Below, piece after piece: positions 1-9,317 of a stretch of 64,000 nucleotides of DNA. Made by a program: the position numbers and the translations under genes. How positions within the stretch are numbered: position 1 is the first letter of the stretch; each line of letters begins with the position of its first letter. This DNA is from Bog-756 sp963830165. GTDB lineage: Bacteria > Actinomycetota > Acidimicrobiia > Acidimicrobiales > RAAP-2. The stretch covers positions 124,001 to 188,000 of the forward strand of contig CAWHKZ010000005.1 of assembly GCA_963830165.1 (NCBI GenBank). The letters are read 5' to 3'. Below the pieces are notes generated by a model. The model was not told the origin of the DNA. It did not search any database and was given only the letters and a program-made list of their open reading frames with translations.

Positions 1-133
1 AGATGACCGACACCATGGAGTAGCGGATGAGCTGCTTGGCCTCCGGGGTGTCGCGCCTCTCCCACAGGTGGACGATCCGCATGGCAAGCGGGACTCGTGG
101 CTCCACAGGGGTGCCTTGGGGGGTGTCGGGCAT
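1..133 (-). CDS. Partial membrane protein, GtrA-like (5' end only)
   Basis: The window opens inside a minus-strand gene. Its first 44 codons are visible from an ATG at 133; another in-frame ATG lies at 82. The visible peptide is polar and then runs into QLIRYSMVSVI exactly where the sequence stops. That phrase resembles the entry into the first membrane helix of GtrA-like proteins, small four-helix membrane proteins linked to lipid-bound sugar translocation or cell-surface polysaccharide. Only a weak purine-rich stretch precedes the start. The family call rests on about a dozen residues and is tentative; the rest of the gene lies outside the window. Confidence 0.4.
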   Translation of the reverse strand, partial: MPDTPQGTPVEPRVPLAMRIVHLWERRDTPEAKQLIRYSMVSVI

Positions 134-207
134 CCCGACCACTCTAGTCCCGTCCAGTGGGCCGCCCCCGGGCGCCGCCGCGGCGACGCGCCAGGTCGGC
201 GTCGGTC

Positions 208-1386
208 TCAGACCTCGAGACCGTTGGCCCGGGCCACACCGCCGAAGAAGGCCGAGCTGGGCTTGGGGTGCCGCTCGAACGTCTCCCGGTCCACGACCAC
301 CAGCCCGAAGGTCGGCCCGTAACCAAGGACCCATTCGAAATTGTCCAGCAGGCTCCAGTAGAAGTAGCCCCTTACGTCGATGCCGTCATCGAGGCACCCG
401 CGCACGCCGGCCAGCGCCCGGGTCACGTACTCGACACGCAGCGGGTCGTCGTCCGTGCCTATGCCGTTCTCGGTGACGTAGACGGGGAGCCCGCCGGTCA
501 CCTCGGTGGCCCGGCGGATGGTGGCCCCCAGGGCCTCGGGCCAGACCTCGTATCCCATCTGGGTGGTGCGGACGCCGTCCTCGGTGCCCATCGCCCCATC
601 GGGACCCACCCGCATCCGGGTGTACGTCTGGACGCCGACGAAGTCGTCGCCTCCGGTCGCCTCGAGGAAGACGTCCTCGTTGGGCCCCCGCAGGCGTTCG
701 AGCCACTCCTCCCCGCCCGGCTGGAGTTGGAAGTCGGTCATCGACACCGTCAGGCCCACCGGGAAGTCGCCCGGGCCGGAGCGGAGGGCCTCCACCGCCT
801 TGCGATGGGCGGAGACCATGGCCGCGTTGACCACCTCGCGCCGGTTGCGGTCGCGGACCCGCGGCGGGAACAGGCCGTGGCGCCAGCCCATGGTGGCCAC
901 CACGTTGGGCTCGTTGAGGGTGCACGCCATGCCGATGAGATCGCCCATGTGGGTCGTGACCCGCTCGCAGAAGCGGGCGAACCGGTCGGGGGCGTGGAGT
1001 GCCTCCCACGTGCCGGCGGCGGCCAGCCAGCGGGGGTGGGTGAAGTGGTGGAAGGTGACCACCGGCAGGATGCCGTGCTCGTGGCACGTGCCGGCCATCC
1101 GGCGGTAGTGGTCGAGCGCCACCCGCGAGAACTCGCCCTCCTCCGGCTCGATCCGGCTCCACTCGAGCGAGAAGCGGTAGGCGCCGAGGCCCAGGCCGGC
1201 GACGAGGGCGATGTCCTCGGGATAGCGGTTGAAGGAGTCGCAGGCGTCACCGCTCACGTCGACACAGCCCGCGGCCGGATCGTGCTCCATGGCCCACCAG
1301 TCGTTGTTGACGTTGCCCCCTTCGATCTGGTGGGCGGCGGTGGCGGTCCCCCACAGGAACCGGTCGGGGAAGGTGATCTCGGGCAC
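208..1386 (-). CDS. Glycoside hydrolase family 1 (beta-glucosidase-like)
   Basis: A 392-residue retaining glycosidase of family GH1, hydrolysing beta-linked glucosides or galactosides with a (beta/alpha)8 barrel. The N-terminus FLWGTATAAHQIEG is the family's opening strand with the sugar-binding Gln-Ile-Glu. The acid/base glutamate is in TLNEPN (about Glu159) and the nucleophile in YVTENGIG (about Glu306). FYWSLLDNFEW near residue 350 is the conserved aglycone-side motif. It is shorter than the usual 440-480 residues, mainly in loops, but all catalytic landmarks are present. Start is GTG at 1386. No signal peptide is seen, so it is probably cytoplasmic. The exact substrate cannot be read from the sequence. 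Confidence 0.9.
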   Translation of the reverse strand: MPEITFPDRFLWGTATAAHQIEGGNVNNDWWAMEHDPAAGCVDVSGDACDSFNRYPEDIALVAGLGLGAYRFSLEWSRIEPEEGEFSRVALDHYRRMAGTCHEHGILPVVTFHHFTHPRWLAAAGTWEALHAPDRFARFCERVTTHMGDLIGMACTLNEPNVVATMGWRHGLFPPRVRDRNRREVVNAAMVSAHRKAVEALRSGPGDFPVGLTVSMTDFQLQPGGEEWLERLRGPNEDVFLEATGGDDFVGVQTYTRMRVGPDGAMGTEDGVRTTQMGYEVWPEALGATIRRATEVTGGLPVYVTENGIGTDDDPLRVEYVTRALAGVRGCLDDGIDVRGYFYWSLLDNFEWVLGYGPTFGLVVVDRETFERHPKPSSAFFGGVARANGLEV

Positions 1387-1478
1387 GGCGCAAACCTAGC
1401 GGCGCGCCCCGGCCGCGTCACCGGTGGTGGCCCGGCACGCGACGCCGTCGTGCGGGACGGGGTGGTCGACCTGTCAGG

Positions 1479-2349
1479 ATGAGGGACGTGAGCGACGCAC
1501 TCGAACTCCTCGTTGACCTGCTCGACATCGAGCCCATCGAGGTCAACATCTTCCGCGGCGCCAACCCCCACGAGGAGCGCCAGCGCATCTTCGGGGGGCA
1601 GGTGGCCGCCCAGTCCCTGATGGCCGCCGGCCGCACCGTGGAGAAGGGCCGGCCCCACTCGCTCCACGCCTACTTCCTGCGCCCCGGCGACCCCAACGTC
1701 CCCGTGCTGTACGAGGTCGACCGCATCCGCGACGGCCGGCAGCTTCACCACCCGGCGGGTCGTGGCCATCCAGCACGGGCGGGCCATCTTCAACATGTCG
1801 ACCTCGTTCCACGTCGACGAGCCGGGCCTGTCGCACCAGTTCCCGATGCCCGACGTGCCCGATCCCGAGACCCTGCCGACCCTCGGTGAGCAGCTCGAGC
1901 CCTACCGCGACAGGGTCGGCGACTGGTTCGACCGGCCCCATCCGATCGACCAGCGCCACATCGGACCCCTCCCCTGGATGCACCGGGCCACCCAGGAGCC
2001 GCGCCAGAGGCTGTGGCTGCGGGCCGACGGCACCCTGCCCGACGACCCGCTCCTCCACGCCTGCGTGGCCGCCTACGCCTCGGACATGAGCCTGTTCGAC
2101 ACCATCCTCGCCCCTCACGACGTGGGCTGGGACGACCCGGACTTCATGGGGGCCAGCCTCGACCACTGCATGTGGTTCCACCGACCGTTCCGGGCCGACG
2201 ACTGGCTGCTCTACGACATGGACAGCCCGACGGCGTTCGGGGCACGGGGGTTGGCCAGGGGCTTCATGTTCACCCGGGAGGGTGCGCTCGCCGTGTCGAT
2301 GGTCCAGGAGGGCCTGATGCGCCTGGTCACGCCGCCGGCCGGGAGCTGA
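1479..2349 (+). CDS. tesB: Acyl-CoA thioesterase II (TesB), frameshifted
   Basis: Double hot-dog acyl-CoA thioesterase that hydrolyses medium- and long-chain acyl-CoA to free fatty acid and CoA. The first 86 or so residues (ELLDLLDIEPIEVNIFRG-like start, IFGGQVAAQSLMAA, SLHAYFLRPGD) are in one frame. The rest (RRVVAIQHGRAIF, then the C-terminal hot-dog with DHCMWFHRPFRADDWLLYD) is in the next. Removing one base from ggccggc at 1734-1740 joins them into DGRSFTTRRVVAIQ, the expected family sequence, giving about 289 residues. No other damage is seen, so a sequence error is more likely than a pseudogene. It converges on the citrate synthase gene with a 4-base gap. Confidence 0.85.
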
Positions 2350-2353
2350 GCGC

Positions 2354-3625
2354 TCAGCGCTCGGCGATGGGCACGTAGTCCCGCTCGTCGGCGCCGATGT
2401 AGAGCTGGCGGGGACGGGCGATCTTCGAGTCCTGGTTGAGCATCTCCTGCCAGTGGGCCAGCCAGCCCGCCGTGCGGGGGATGGCGAACAGCACGGGGAA
2501 CATCTCGAGCGGGAACCCCATGGCCTGGTAGATCAGGCCGGAGTAGAAGTCGACGTTCGGGTAGAGCTTCCGCGAGGTGAAGTACTCGTCGGACAGCGCG
2601 ATGTCCTCGAGCTTGAGGGCGATGTCGAGGAGGGGGTTCTTCCCGGTGACGGCGAAGACCTCGTCGGCCGTCTTCTTGATGATCTTGGCCCGGGGGTCGT
2701 AGCTCTTGTACACCCGGTGGCCGAAGCCCTGGAGCCGGCCGCCCTCTCCCGACTTGACCGACTCGATGAAGGCCTCGACGTTGTCGATCGAGCCGATGTC
2801 GGTGAGCATCCGGATGACGGCCTCGTTGGCGCCGCCGTGGCGGGGGCCGTAGAGGGCGGCGGCGGCGGCGGCCGTGGCCGAGTAGGGGTCGGCGTGCGAC
2901 GAGCCGACGACGCGCATGGCGGTGGTCGAGCAGTTCTGCTCGTGGTCGGCATGGAGGATGAACAGCACGTCGAGTGCATGGGCCAGGACCGGGTCCGCCT
3001 CGAAGCGGGGCTCGGCGATCTTCCACATCATCGACAGGAAGTTCGAGGTGAACGGGAGGGAGTTGTCCGGGTAGACGAAGGGCATGCCCACGCTGAAGCG
3101 GTGGGCGGCGGCGGCCAGGGTCGGCATCTTGGCGATCAGGCGGATGATCTGCTTGTCGCGGGAGTCCGGGTCGAAGATGTCCTTGGCGTCGAGGTAGAAG
3201 GTCGAGAGAGCCGCTACCGCCGATACGAGCATGCCCATCGGATGGGCGTCGTAGTGGAAGCCCTCCAGGAAGCGCTTGCGCACGTTCTCGTGGATGAACG
3301 TGTGGAGCGTGATCTCCCGCTCCCACTCGCTGAACTGCTCCGTGTCCGGGAGCTCGCCGTTGAGCAGGAGGTAGGCCACCTCGAGGAAGGTCGAGTCCTC
3401 GGCCAGCTGCTCGATCGGGTAGCCCCGGTACCGGAGGACCCCGGCGTCGCCGTCGAGGTAGGTGACGGCGCTCTCACAGGCCGCCGTGGCCGTGAAGCCC
3501 GGATCGTAGAACCAGATGCCAGGCAGCAGTTTGGAGAACTCGGCCGCCGACACTCCCCCGTTCTCCAAGGGGATCTCGAGGGTCTGCCCCGTGCGGTTGT
3601 CGGTGATCGTGATGCTCTCGGCCAC
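2354..3625 (-). CDS. gltA: Citrate synthase
   Basis: Condenses acetyl-CoA and oxaloacetate to citrate, the entry step of the TCA cycle. The 423-residue length and the N-terminal beta domain (TGQTLEIPLENGGVSA) fit the hexameric, Gram-negative-like type also found in actinobacteria. Catalytic landmarks are present: HADHEQNCSTTAMR with the first His, GFGHRVYKSYDPRA with the second His and substrate arginines, and the Asp in NVDFYSGLIYQ. Start is GTG at 3625, preceded by GGAGGGG about nine bases upstream. It is the main acetyl-CoA consumer next to the ethylmalonyl-CoA genes found further on in the window. Confidence 0.97.
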   Translation of the reverse strand: MAESITITDNRTGQTLEIPLENGGVSAAEFSKLLPGIWFYDPGFTATAACESAVTYLDGDAGVLRYRGYPIEQLAEDSTFLEVAYLLLNGELPDTEQFSEWEREITLHTFIHENVRKRFLEGFHYDAHPMGMLVSAVAALSTFYLDAKDIFDPDSRDKQIIRLIAKMPTLAAAAHRFSVGMPFVYPDNSLPFTSNFLSMMWKIAEPRFEADPVLAHALDVLFILHADHEQNCSTTAMRVVGSSHADPYSATAAAAAALYGPRHGGANEAVIRMLTDIGSIDNVEAFIESVKSGEGGRLQGFGHRVYKSYDPRAKIIKKTADEVFAVTGKNPLLDIALKLEDIALSDEYFTSRKLYPNVDFYSGLIYQAMGFPLEMFPVLFAIPRTAGWLAHWQEMLNQDSKIARPRQLYIGADERDYVPIAER

Positions 3626-3722
3626 TCGCTTCTACCCCTCCATTGGGTTGTCTTCCTCGTTCGGTCCCAATCCTAGATGCTGGCCTCCTGTCGCTGACCA
3701 ACCCGCAGGTCGGGCCGCCGCC

Positions 3723-4913
3723 TCAGGCGGCCACCTGGACGGTGAACTGCTGCGTGGTGCCGGCCGGGTCGGCCTGTCCCGGCGGGGGCGACACGGCCAC
3801 CGTCACCGTGTAGCTGTGCCCCCTGGCCACCGGCAGCGGGGCCAGGTCCGGGGAGGACGACGTCCCCGAGGCCATCGACACCGTCGTCGTGCTGCGGCCG
3901 CCCCGGGCGCCCGCCGGTGGGCCGGCCGTCCCCGGGGCGTCGGCCGGTGCCACGGTCAGCGACACCGTCACCCCGGACTCGGGCACGTTCCCGCAGTTGG
4001 TCACCGTGACCAGCGCGGCGAGGGTCCCGGTCGGGGGCACGATCGTCGGCACCGGCCCCGGTCCAGACGACACCGGATCGACGCAGGTGGTCGACACGGT
4101 GCCCACCCCGCCGTTCGGTACGGCCGGCGGCGAGAGGCCGACGGAGGTCACCACGAGATGGTGGAAGGCCACCAGGGCCGGTGAGGAGGCGAGCGCCGCG
4201 GCCGTGGCCCCGAGGGCCGTGCTGCCGAGCGGAGCGGTGGCCTCCGGGGCCGGCACCCACACCGAGGGGGTGAGGCGGAACGACAGGTGCTGGGCCCTGG
4301 CCGAGGCCAGGAGGGCGCGGAAGAGATCGTCAGCCTGCTCGAAGGTCCGGCCCTCGGCGGACATCTCGGCCGCGGCCTCGTCGGCCGAGATCTGCGTGGT
4401 CGACGCGGCGGAGTCCGCGGCCGTCGGCGAACCGGCGACGGGCAGCGGCTGCATACCGAGCAGCTGGTCGACCGTCGTCCGCAGTGCCGCCGTGGCGGAG
4501 GCCCGCAGGTCCATCACCTGGGTGAAGCGGGGGCCGAGGCCGTCCTGGGGTGGTGGGGACTGCAGGTTCTCCGCCTGGCGGGCCTGTTCGGCGGTCGCGA
4601 GGACCGCGGCGTCGAGGCCCTGTTGGAGGATCCCCCGCGCCGTGTCGGGAAAGGCCGAGTTGGTCAGGGTCGGCGCACCGGCCATGAGGGACGACAGCTC
4701 GGCCCCGGTGCGGGTCGACGCGTCGCCCACCCGGTCGGCCAGAGCGGCGTAGCCGGCCGTCGTGGTGGTGCGGTATCCCTGTGACTGGGTGTGGATGGCG
4801 ATCAGCGATCCCCCCACCAGTACCAGGGTGATCGTGGCGGCGATGGCGATGAGGACCGACTGGCCGAGGCCGCGCCCGGGCGGGCGACGGCGTCTGCGAC
4901 TGGCTCTCGGCAT
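3723..4913 (-). CDS. Membrane-anchored protein of unknown function with C-terminal Ig-like domain
   Basis: A 396-residue protein I do not recognise. The first 17 residues are Arg-rich (RRRRRPPGRG), followed by one hydrophobic helix at about 18-42, so it is likely a type II membrane protein with the bulk outside. Residues 50-240 are Ala/Gln/Glu-rich and probably helical. Residues 280-396 are rich in beta-forming Val/Thr/Ser with Pro-Gly turns (LVTVTNCGNVPESGVTVSLTV) and resemble a CARDB/Ig-like fold. Two cysteines in this domain could pair. It lies between gltA and a sugar-nucleotide enzyme without obvious coupling. A role in the envelope is an inference from topology only. Confidence 0.7.
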   Translation of the reverse strand: MPRASRRRRRPPGRGLGQSVLIAIAATITLVLVGGSLIAIHTQSQGYRTTTTAGYAALADRVGDASTRTGAELSSLMAGAPTLTNSAFPDTARGILQQGLDAAVLATAEQARQAENLQSPPPQDGLGPRFTQVMDLRASATAALRTTVDQLLGMQPLPVAGSPTAADSAASTTQISADEAAAEMSAEGRTFEQADDLFRALLASARAQHLSFRLTPSVWVPAPEATAPLGSTALGATAAALASSPALVAFHHLVVTSVGLSPPAVPNGGVGTVSTTCVDPVSSGPGPVPTIVPPTGTLAALVTVTNCGNVPESGVTVSLTVAPADAPGTAGPPAGARGGRSTTTVSMASGTSSSPDLAPLPVARGHSYTVTVAVSPPPGQADPAGTTQQFTVQVAA

Positions 4914-4978
4914 CCCGACGACGATAGTGCCGACCCCGGGGCCCGGCCCCTACGGACGCCCTGTTGGCGGGTGGTGCC

Positions 4979-6211
4979 TCAGGCCACCTCGGCCGAAGCC
5001 GACTCGCCCGCGGCGGTCGGTGCGGCCGGCGACTCACCGTGCGACCCGGCCGTGGCCAGGCTCGACGAGGTGCTGCGCCAGTCGACCGTCGGCAGGATGG
5101 CCGCCGGGTCCACCGCGTCCTTGTACTTCTCGCACACGGCGAGGAGCGAGCGGATCACGGAGGAGGTGAGCAGATGGGGCACCAGGCCGAGGTCGAGCAG
5201 CTTGGTGTGGGCCGCACGGTAGTAGTGCTCCTCCTTCTCCACCCGCGGGGTCGGCGGATGCTCGATGGTGACGGGGCCGGAGTACTGCTCCGCCACCATC
5301 TGGGCCATCTGCTCCACCGAGAACGACTCGGTGAACTGGTTGAAGACCCGGAACTCGCCACGGTCGGCGGGGTTCTCACAGGCGAGCTCGACGCAGGCCA
5401 GGGTGTCCAGGATGTTGAGCATGCCCCGGGTCTGGCCGCCCGAGCCGTAGACGGTCAGGGGATGTCCGGTGACGGCCTGGACGCAGAACCGGTTGAGCAC
5501 GGTGCCGAAGACGCCGTCGTAGTCGAAGCGGGTCGCCAGGTCCGGGTGGAGGCTGGTCTCCTCGGTCTCGTGACCGTAGACGATGCCCTGGTTGAGGTCG
5601 GTGGCCCGGATGCCCCAGATGCGGCAGGCGAACATGATGTTGTGGCTGTCGTGCACCTTGGACAGGTGGTAGTACGAGCCCGGCTGCTTGGGGTAGGGCA
5701 GCACGTCGGTGCGCCCCCGGTGGGTGACCTCGATGAAGCCCTCTTCGATGTCGATGTTCGGCGTGCCGTACTCACCCATCGTGCCCAGCTTCACCAGGTG
5801 GATGTCCCGGTCCTGCTCGGCGATGGCGTACAGCAGGTTGAGCGTGCCGACGACGTTGTTGACCTGCGTGTACACCGCATGCTTGCGGTCGATCATGGAG
5901 TACGGGGCCGACCGCTGCTCGGCGAAGTGGACGACGGTGTCGGGCTCGAAGGAGGCGAGCGTCTCACTGACGAACGAGGGGTCGGTCAGGTCACCCACGT
6001 AGACGTCGATGTCGTTGGCCGACACCTCCTTCCAGCGGCGCACCCGATGCTGGAGGCTCACGATCGGGATGAGCGAGTCGACACCCATCTCGAGGTCGTA
6101 GCCACGTCGGGCGAAGTTGTCCACGACGCCGACCTTGTGGCCCTTGCGGGACAGGTAGAGGGCGGTCGGCCAACCCAGATAGCCGTCTCCTCCGAGTACC
6201 AAGATGTTCAC
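4979..6211 (-). CDS. sqdB: UDP-sulfoquinovose synthase (SQD1/SqdB family)
   Basis: Extended SDR enzyme that makes UDP-sulfoquinovose from UDP-glucose and sulfite, the head-group donor for sulfolipid or sulfoquinovose-containing glycans. The NAD-binding GGDGYLG is at the very start. The protein then follows the SQD1 pattern closely: RRGYDLEMG, VVHFAEQRSAPYSM, VKLGTMGEYGTPNIDIEEG with the catalytic Thr, and YYHLSKVHDSHN with the Tyr-x3-Lys pair. I chose the GTG at 6211 because AAAGGAG lies 7-8 bases upstream and because the NAD-binding strand starts immediately after it; this gives 410 residues. The C-terminal 30 residues are Ala/Ser-rich. No sulfolipid glycosyltransferase is adjacent. Confidence 0.9.
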   Translation of the reverse strand: MNILVLGGDGYLGWPTALYLSRKGHKVGVVDNFARRGYDLEMGVDSLIPIVSLQHRVRRWKEVSANDIDVYVGDLTDPSFVSETLASFEPDTVVHFAEQRSAPYSMIDRKHAVYTQVNNVVGTLNLLYAIAEQDRDIHLVKLGTMGEYGTPNIDIEEGFIEVTHRGRTDVLPYPKQPGSYYHLSKVHDSHNIMFACRIWGIRATDLNQGIVYGHETEETSLHPDLATRFDYDGVFGTVLNRFCVQAVTGHPLTVYGSGGQTRGMLNILDTLACVELACENPADRGEFRVFNQFTESFSVEQMAQMVAEQYSGPVTIEHPPTPRVEKEEHYYRAAHTKLLDLGLVPHLLTSSVIRSLLAVCEKYKDAVDPAAILPTVDWRSTSSSLATAGSHGESPAAPTAAGESASAEVA

Positions 6212-6423
6212 GCGGTCTCTCCTTTGTTTCCGCTGCGCCACACGCCTGATCCGCTACGGACCCAGCGGGCGCTTTCTACGACTACGTTCTACCGTCCCCA
6301 CCTTGGAAATCCATGAGAACCGCAACAGGACTGTAACGGTAGACCCGATCCGGCCACGAATCTTGCTCCCGGGCGGGGTCGCCCCGGTCGGGAGGGACGG
6401 ACGGCACGGCCGGTCCGGTCGGG

Positions 6424-7761
6424 TCAGTCGTCCGGTGGGCCGCCGGACCCCCCCGGCGGGTGCGCCGGTCCGTCGGCGTCGGCCGGGCGGGGGATGGGGG
6501 GCACGAACTCGGCGGCCTGGAGCGACCGGGTGACGATGTCGACGGGCAGGGGCTCGACAGGCTCCCGCTCGCCGGCGCCCACCACCCCCATCTCCACGAA
6601 CCGGCGGGCCGTGACGAGCACCCGCCCCTCGAGCGAGCCGACGGCCCGGTTGTAGGCCGTCACGGCCCCGGTGAGGCTCCGGCCCACCCCGGCCATGTGC
6701 TCACCCAGCACCGAGATGCGCTCGTAGAGCTGGGCACCGAGCACCTGGACCTGGCGGGCGTTCTCGGTGAGGGCCTCCTGCTGCCAGCCGTAGGCCACCG
6801 CGCGCAACAGGGCGATCAGCGACGTCGGGGTGGCCAGCAGCACGTGGTTGGCCACGGCGTACTCCATCAGCCCGGGCTCGTGCTCGAGGGCGGCGGTCAG
6901 CAGCGGGTCGCCGGGGATGAAGGCCACCACGAACTCGGGTGACGGGTCGACCCGCTTCCAGTACTCCTTCTTCGACAGGGCATCCACGTGGGCCTTCATC
7001 TGGCGGCCGTGGGCGGCGAGATGGGCCCGTCGCACCGACTCGTCGTCGGCCTCGTTGGCGTCCAGGAATGCCTGGAGCGGGACCTTGGAGTCGACGGCGA
7101 CGTTCTTGCCCCCGGGCAGGTGCACCACGAGATCGGGGCGCATCCGGCCGGCATCGCCGTCCGAGGACACCTGCTCGGAGAAGTCGCAGCGCTCGAGCAT
7201 GCCGGCCATCTCGACGACCCGCCGCAGCTGGAGTTCGCCCCACCGACCCCGCGTCTGCGGGCTGCGCAGGGCGGTGACCAGGTTGCGCGTCTCGCGCTCG
7301 AGACGCTCGTGGGAGCCCGTCAGGTAGCGCATCTGCTCGGTCAGCGCGGTGTAGGCCCGCTGGCGCTCGACCTCGAGTCGACGGACGCCCTCGTCGTAGC
7401 GGCCCAGCTGCTCGACCAGCGGTGCCAGCAGCCGGGTGATCTCCTCCTGGCGCCGGGCCATGTCGCCCTCGACCACCTGGCGGGACTCACCCATCCGGGC
7501 GTCGGCCAGCTGCAGGAACTGGTCGGCGTTCTGGCGGAGGGCCTCCGACGACAGCCGGGCGAACTCGCCGGTGAGCTGGCGCCGCACCTCCTCGGCGGCA
7601 GCCGAGCGCTCGGCGGTCACCTCACGGGCGCGGGCCAGTTCGGCCTCGAGCCGGGCCTGGGTGGCCCGGGAGCGCGTCGACTGCCCGGAGCGGACGAGCA
7701 GGCCCACCAGCAGGCCGAGGACGCACCCGGTGAGCAGCCCGATCAGGAGTCCGGTGAGCAT
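6424..7761 (-). CDS. rmuC: DNA recombination protein RmuC homologue
   Basis: RmuC proteins limit DNA inversions between short repeats and carry a nuclease-like core. Here an N-terminal membrane helix (MLTGLLIGLLTGCVLGLLVGLL) is followed by a long coiled coil to about residue 160. The conserved core comes next: RGRWGELQLRRVVEMAGM, DLVVHLPGGKNVAVDSKVPL, FVVAFIPGDPLL and ATPTSLIALLRAVAYGWQQE. The C-terminus is a Pro/Gly-rich tail. I chose the ATG at 7761 (445 residues) because GGAGGG stands 6 bases upstream and the membrane helix starts there. It is divergent from the NADH dehydrogenase gene. Confidence 0.93.
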   Translation of the reverse strand: MLTGLLIGLLTGCVLGLLVGLLVRSGQSTRSRATQARLEAELARAREVTAERSAAAEEVRRQLTGEFARLSSEALRQNADQFLQLADARMGESRQVVEGDMARRQEEITRLLAPLVEQLGRYDEGVRRLEVERQRAYTALTEQMRYLTGSHERLERETRNLVTALRSPQTRGRWGELQLRRVVEMAGMLERCDFSEQVSSDGDAGRMRPDLVVHLPGGKNVAVDSKVPLQAFLDANEADDESVRRAHLAAHGRQMKAHVDALSKKEYWKRVDPSPEFVVAFIPGDPLLTAALEHEPGLMEYAVANHVLLATPTSLIALLRAVAYGWQQEALTENARQVQVLGAQLYERISVLGEHMAGVGRSLTGAVTAYNRAVGSLEGRVLVTARRFVEMGVVGAGEREPVEPLPVDIVTRSLQAAEFVPPIPRPADADGPAHPPGGSGGPPDD

Positions 7762-7814
7762 GGTGGTCCCTCCTGCGCACCGCGGTCCACCCCGGCCCGG
7801 GTGGGCACGGGCAC

Positions 7815-7836
7815 CACCCCGTGACAACACGGGGTG
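7815..7836. promoter_or_regulatory. Perfect 9-bp inverted repeat in the rmuC/ndh divergent region
   Basis: CACCCCGTG and CACGGGGTG are exact complements around a 4-base spacer (ACAA). The site lies 54 bases upstream of the rmuC start and about 100 upstream of ndh. There is no T-run, so it fits an operator in a divergent promoter better than an intrinsic terminator. No regulator is encoded alongside. Confidence 0.45.
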
Positions 7837-7887
7837 ACCGGCACGATCGCCGCGGATCGTACCGAGGGGGTGTGACGCGACGCGAAC

Positions 7888-7914
7888 GGGCGGGGCGGGG
7901 CGGGGCGGGGCGGG
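7888..7914 (+). repeat. G-quadruplex-forming repeat in the ndh leader
   Basis: Six runs of three to four G separated by single C bases (GGGCGGGGC repeated) lie 24 bases before the ndh start codon on the sense strand. Single-base loops and at least four G-runs fit a very stable G-quadruplex. Such a structure in the mRNA leader could affect translation; this has not been shown here. Confidence 0.6.
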
Positions 7915-7937
7915 ACCAGCCGTGTCACCATGGTCGG

Positions 7938-9243
7938 ATGCACCGGGTAGTCGTCGTGGGGGCCGGGTTCGGTGGCCTCAACACCGCCCGTGCCCTGATC
8001 GGGGAGCAGGTCGAGGTCACGATCGTCGACCAGCGCAACTTCCACACCTTCCAGCCCCTGCTGTACGAGGTGGCCACCGCCGGGCTCGATTCGGGCGACG
8101 TGGCCTACCCGATCCGGGTCATCTTCGGGAAGGCCGACAACGTGACCTTCCGGATGGCCACGGTGACGGGCGTGGACTGGGACCGGCGCCACGTGCTCCT
8201 CGCCGAGTTCGCCCCGCTCCCCTTCGACTCGCTGGTCGTGGCCTGCGGGGCCACGGCCAAGTTCTTCGGCATCCCCGGTGCGTCCGAGTACAGCTTCCCG
8301 CTGTACACGCTGACCGACGCCCGCCGGCTGCGCGACCACATACTGCGCCGACTCGAGGACGTCGACGCCCATCCCGAGGGGGCCGACGCCCGCGGGGCGC
8401 TCACCTTCGTGGTGGTGGGTGGCGGCCCGACCGGCGTCGAGGTGGCCGGGGCCCTGGCCGAGCTGCTCGACGTGGCCGTGCGCCACGACGGCTTCCGCTT
8501 CGAACGGCCGGCAGGCCGGATCGTCCTGGTCGACGGCCTCGACCGCCTGCTCACCCCGTTCCGGGAGTCGGCCGCCGAGTATGCGGCGACCACGTTGTCC
8601 GGCCGGGGCATCGAACTGCGTCTGGGCCGGATGGTCCAGACGGTGACCGCCGACTCGGTCGAGCTCGACGACGGCACCGTGCTCCCCACCCGCACCGTGG
8701 TGTGGGCGGGGGGCGTGACCGTCGAGGGCACGGTGGCCGGGAACATCGACGCCCCGACCGGACCCAACGGGCGGCTCCTGGTCGACCACGATCTGGCCGT
8801 CAGCGGCTGCGAGGACGTCTGGGCCGTGGGCGATGCGGCGGCCGTGCTGTGGGGCGGCACCGGGCCCCGGGCCGACACCGTCTGTCCGCAGGTGGCCCAG
8901 GTGGCGATCCAGTCCGGCCGGCACGCCGCCCACCAGATCCTGGCCCGGGTGGAGGGCCGGCCCACCACCCCCTTCGCCTACAAGGACAAGGGGATCATGG
9001 CCACGATCGGCCGGCGCGGCCGCGATCACCCAGTTCCGCAGCGGACGGGTGGTCCGGGGGACGCTGGGCTGGCTCTCCTGGCTCGGCCTCCACCTGGTCT
9101 ACCTGATCGGCTTCCGCAACAAGATCGTCGTCTTCATCAACTGGTCGTGGCGCTACCTGTCGTGGGGGTCCGGGCCCCGGATCATCGTCAGCGAGGTGCC
9201 GGTGCCCAGGCTCGACGACGGTGACGGCACGCCCCGCCCCTGA
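7938..9243 (+). CDS. ndh: Type II NADH dehydrogenase (NDH-2), frameshifted near the C-terminus
   Basis: Single-subunit, non-proton-pumping NADH:quinone oxidoreductase bound to the inner face of the membrane. An FAD-binding GAGFGGLNTA is at residues 8-17, a second dinucleotide fold has VVVGGGPTGVEVAG near 160, and the conserved VWAVGDAA near 300 contacts FAD. The C-terminal KDKGIMATIGR runs into a frameshift at 9009-9021. Dropping one base there continues as AAITQFRSGRVVRG and the membrane-binding helix WLGLHLVYLIGFRNK, then NWSWRYLSWGSGPRII, the family ending. The repaired protein is about 434 residues. Everything after the shift is intact, so an assembly error is likely. It lies upstream of phoU on the same strand. 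Confidence 0.88.
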
Positions 9244-9317
9244 GCCCTCGCCCGGGCCCTACCGCTGGCGGACCCGCGCCAGGTGAGCGGAACTGGGCAT
9301 GGGGATACGGTGGAGAG

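Noticed and set aside
157..1482. A 441-codon plus-strand frame opposite the GH1 gene
   Set aside because: No family pattern, biased composition, and the opposite strand has all GH1 catalytic motifs.
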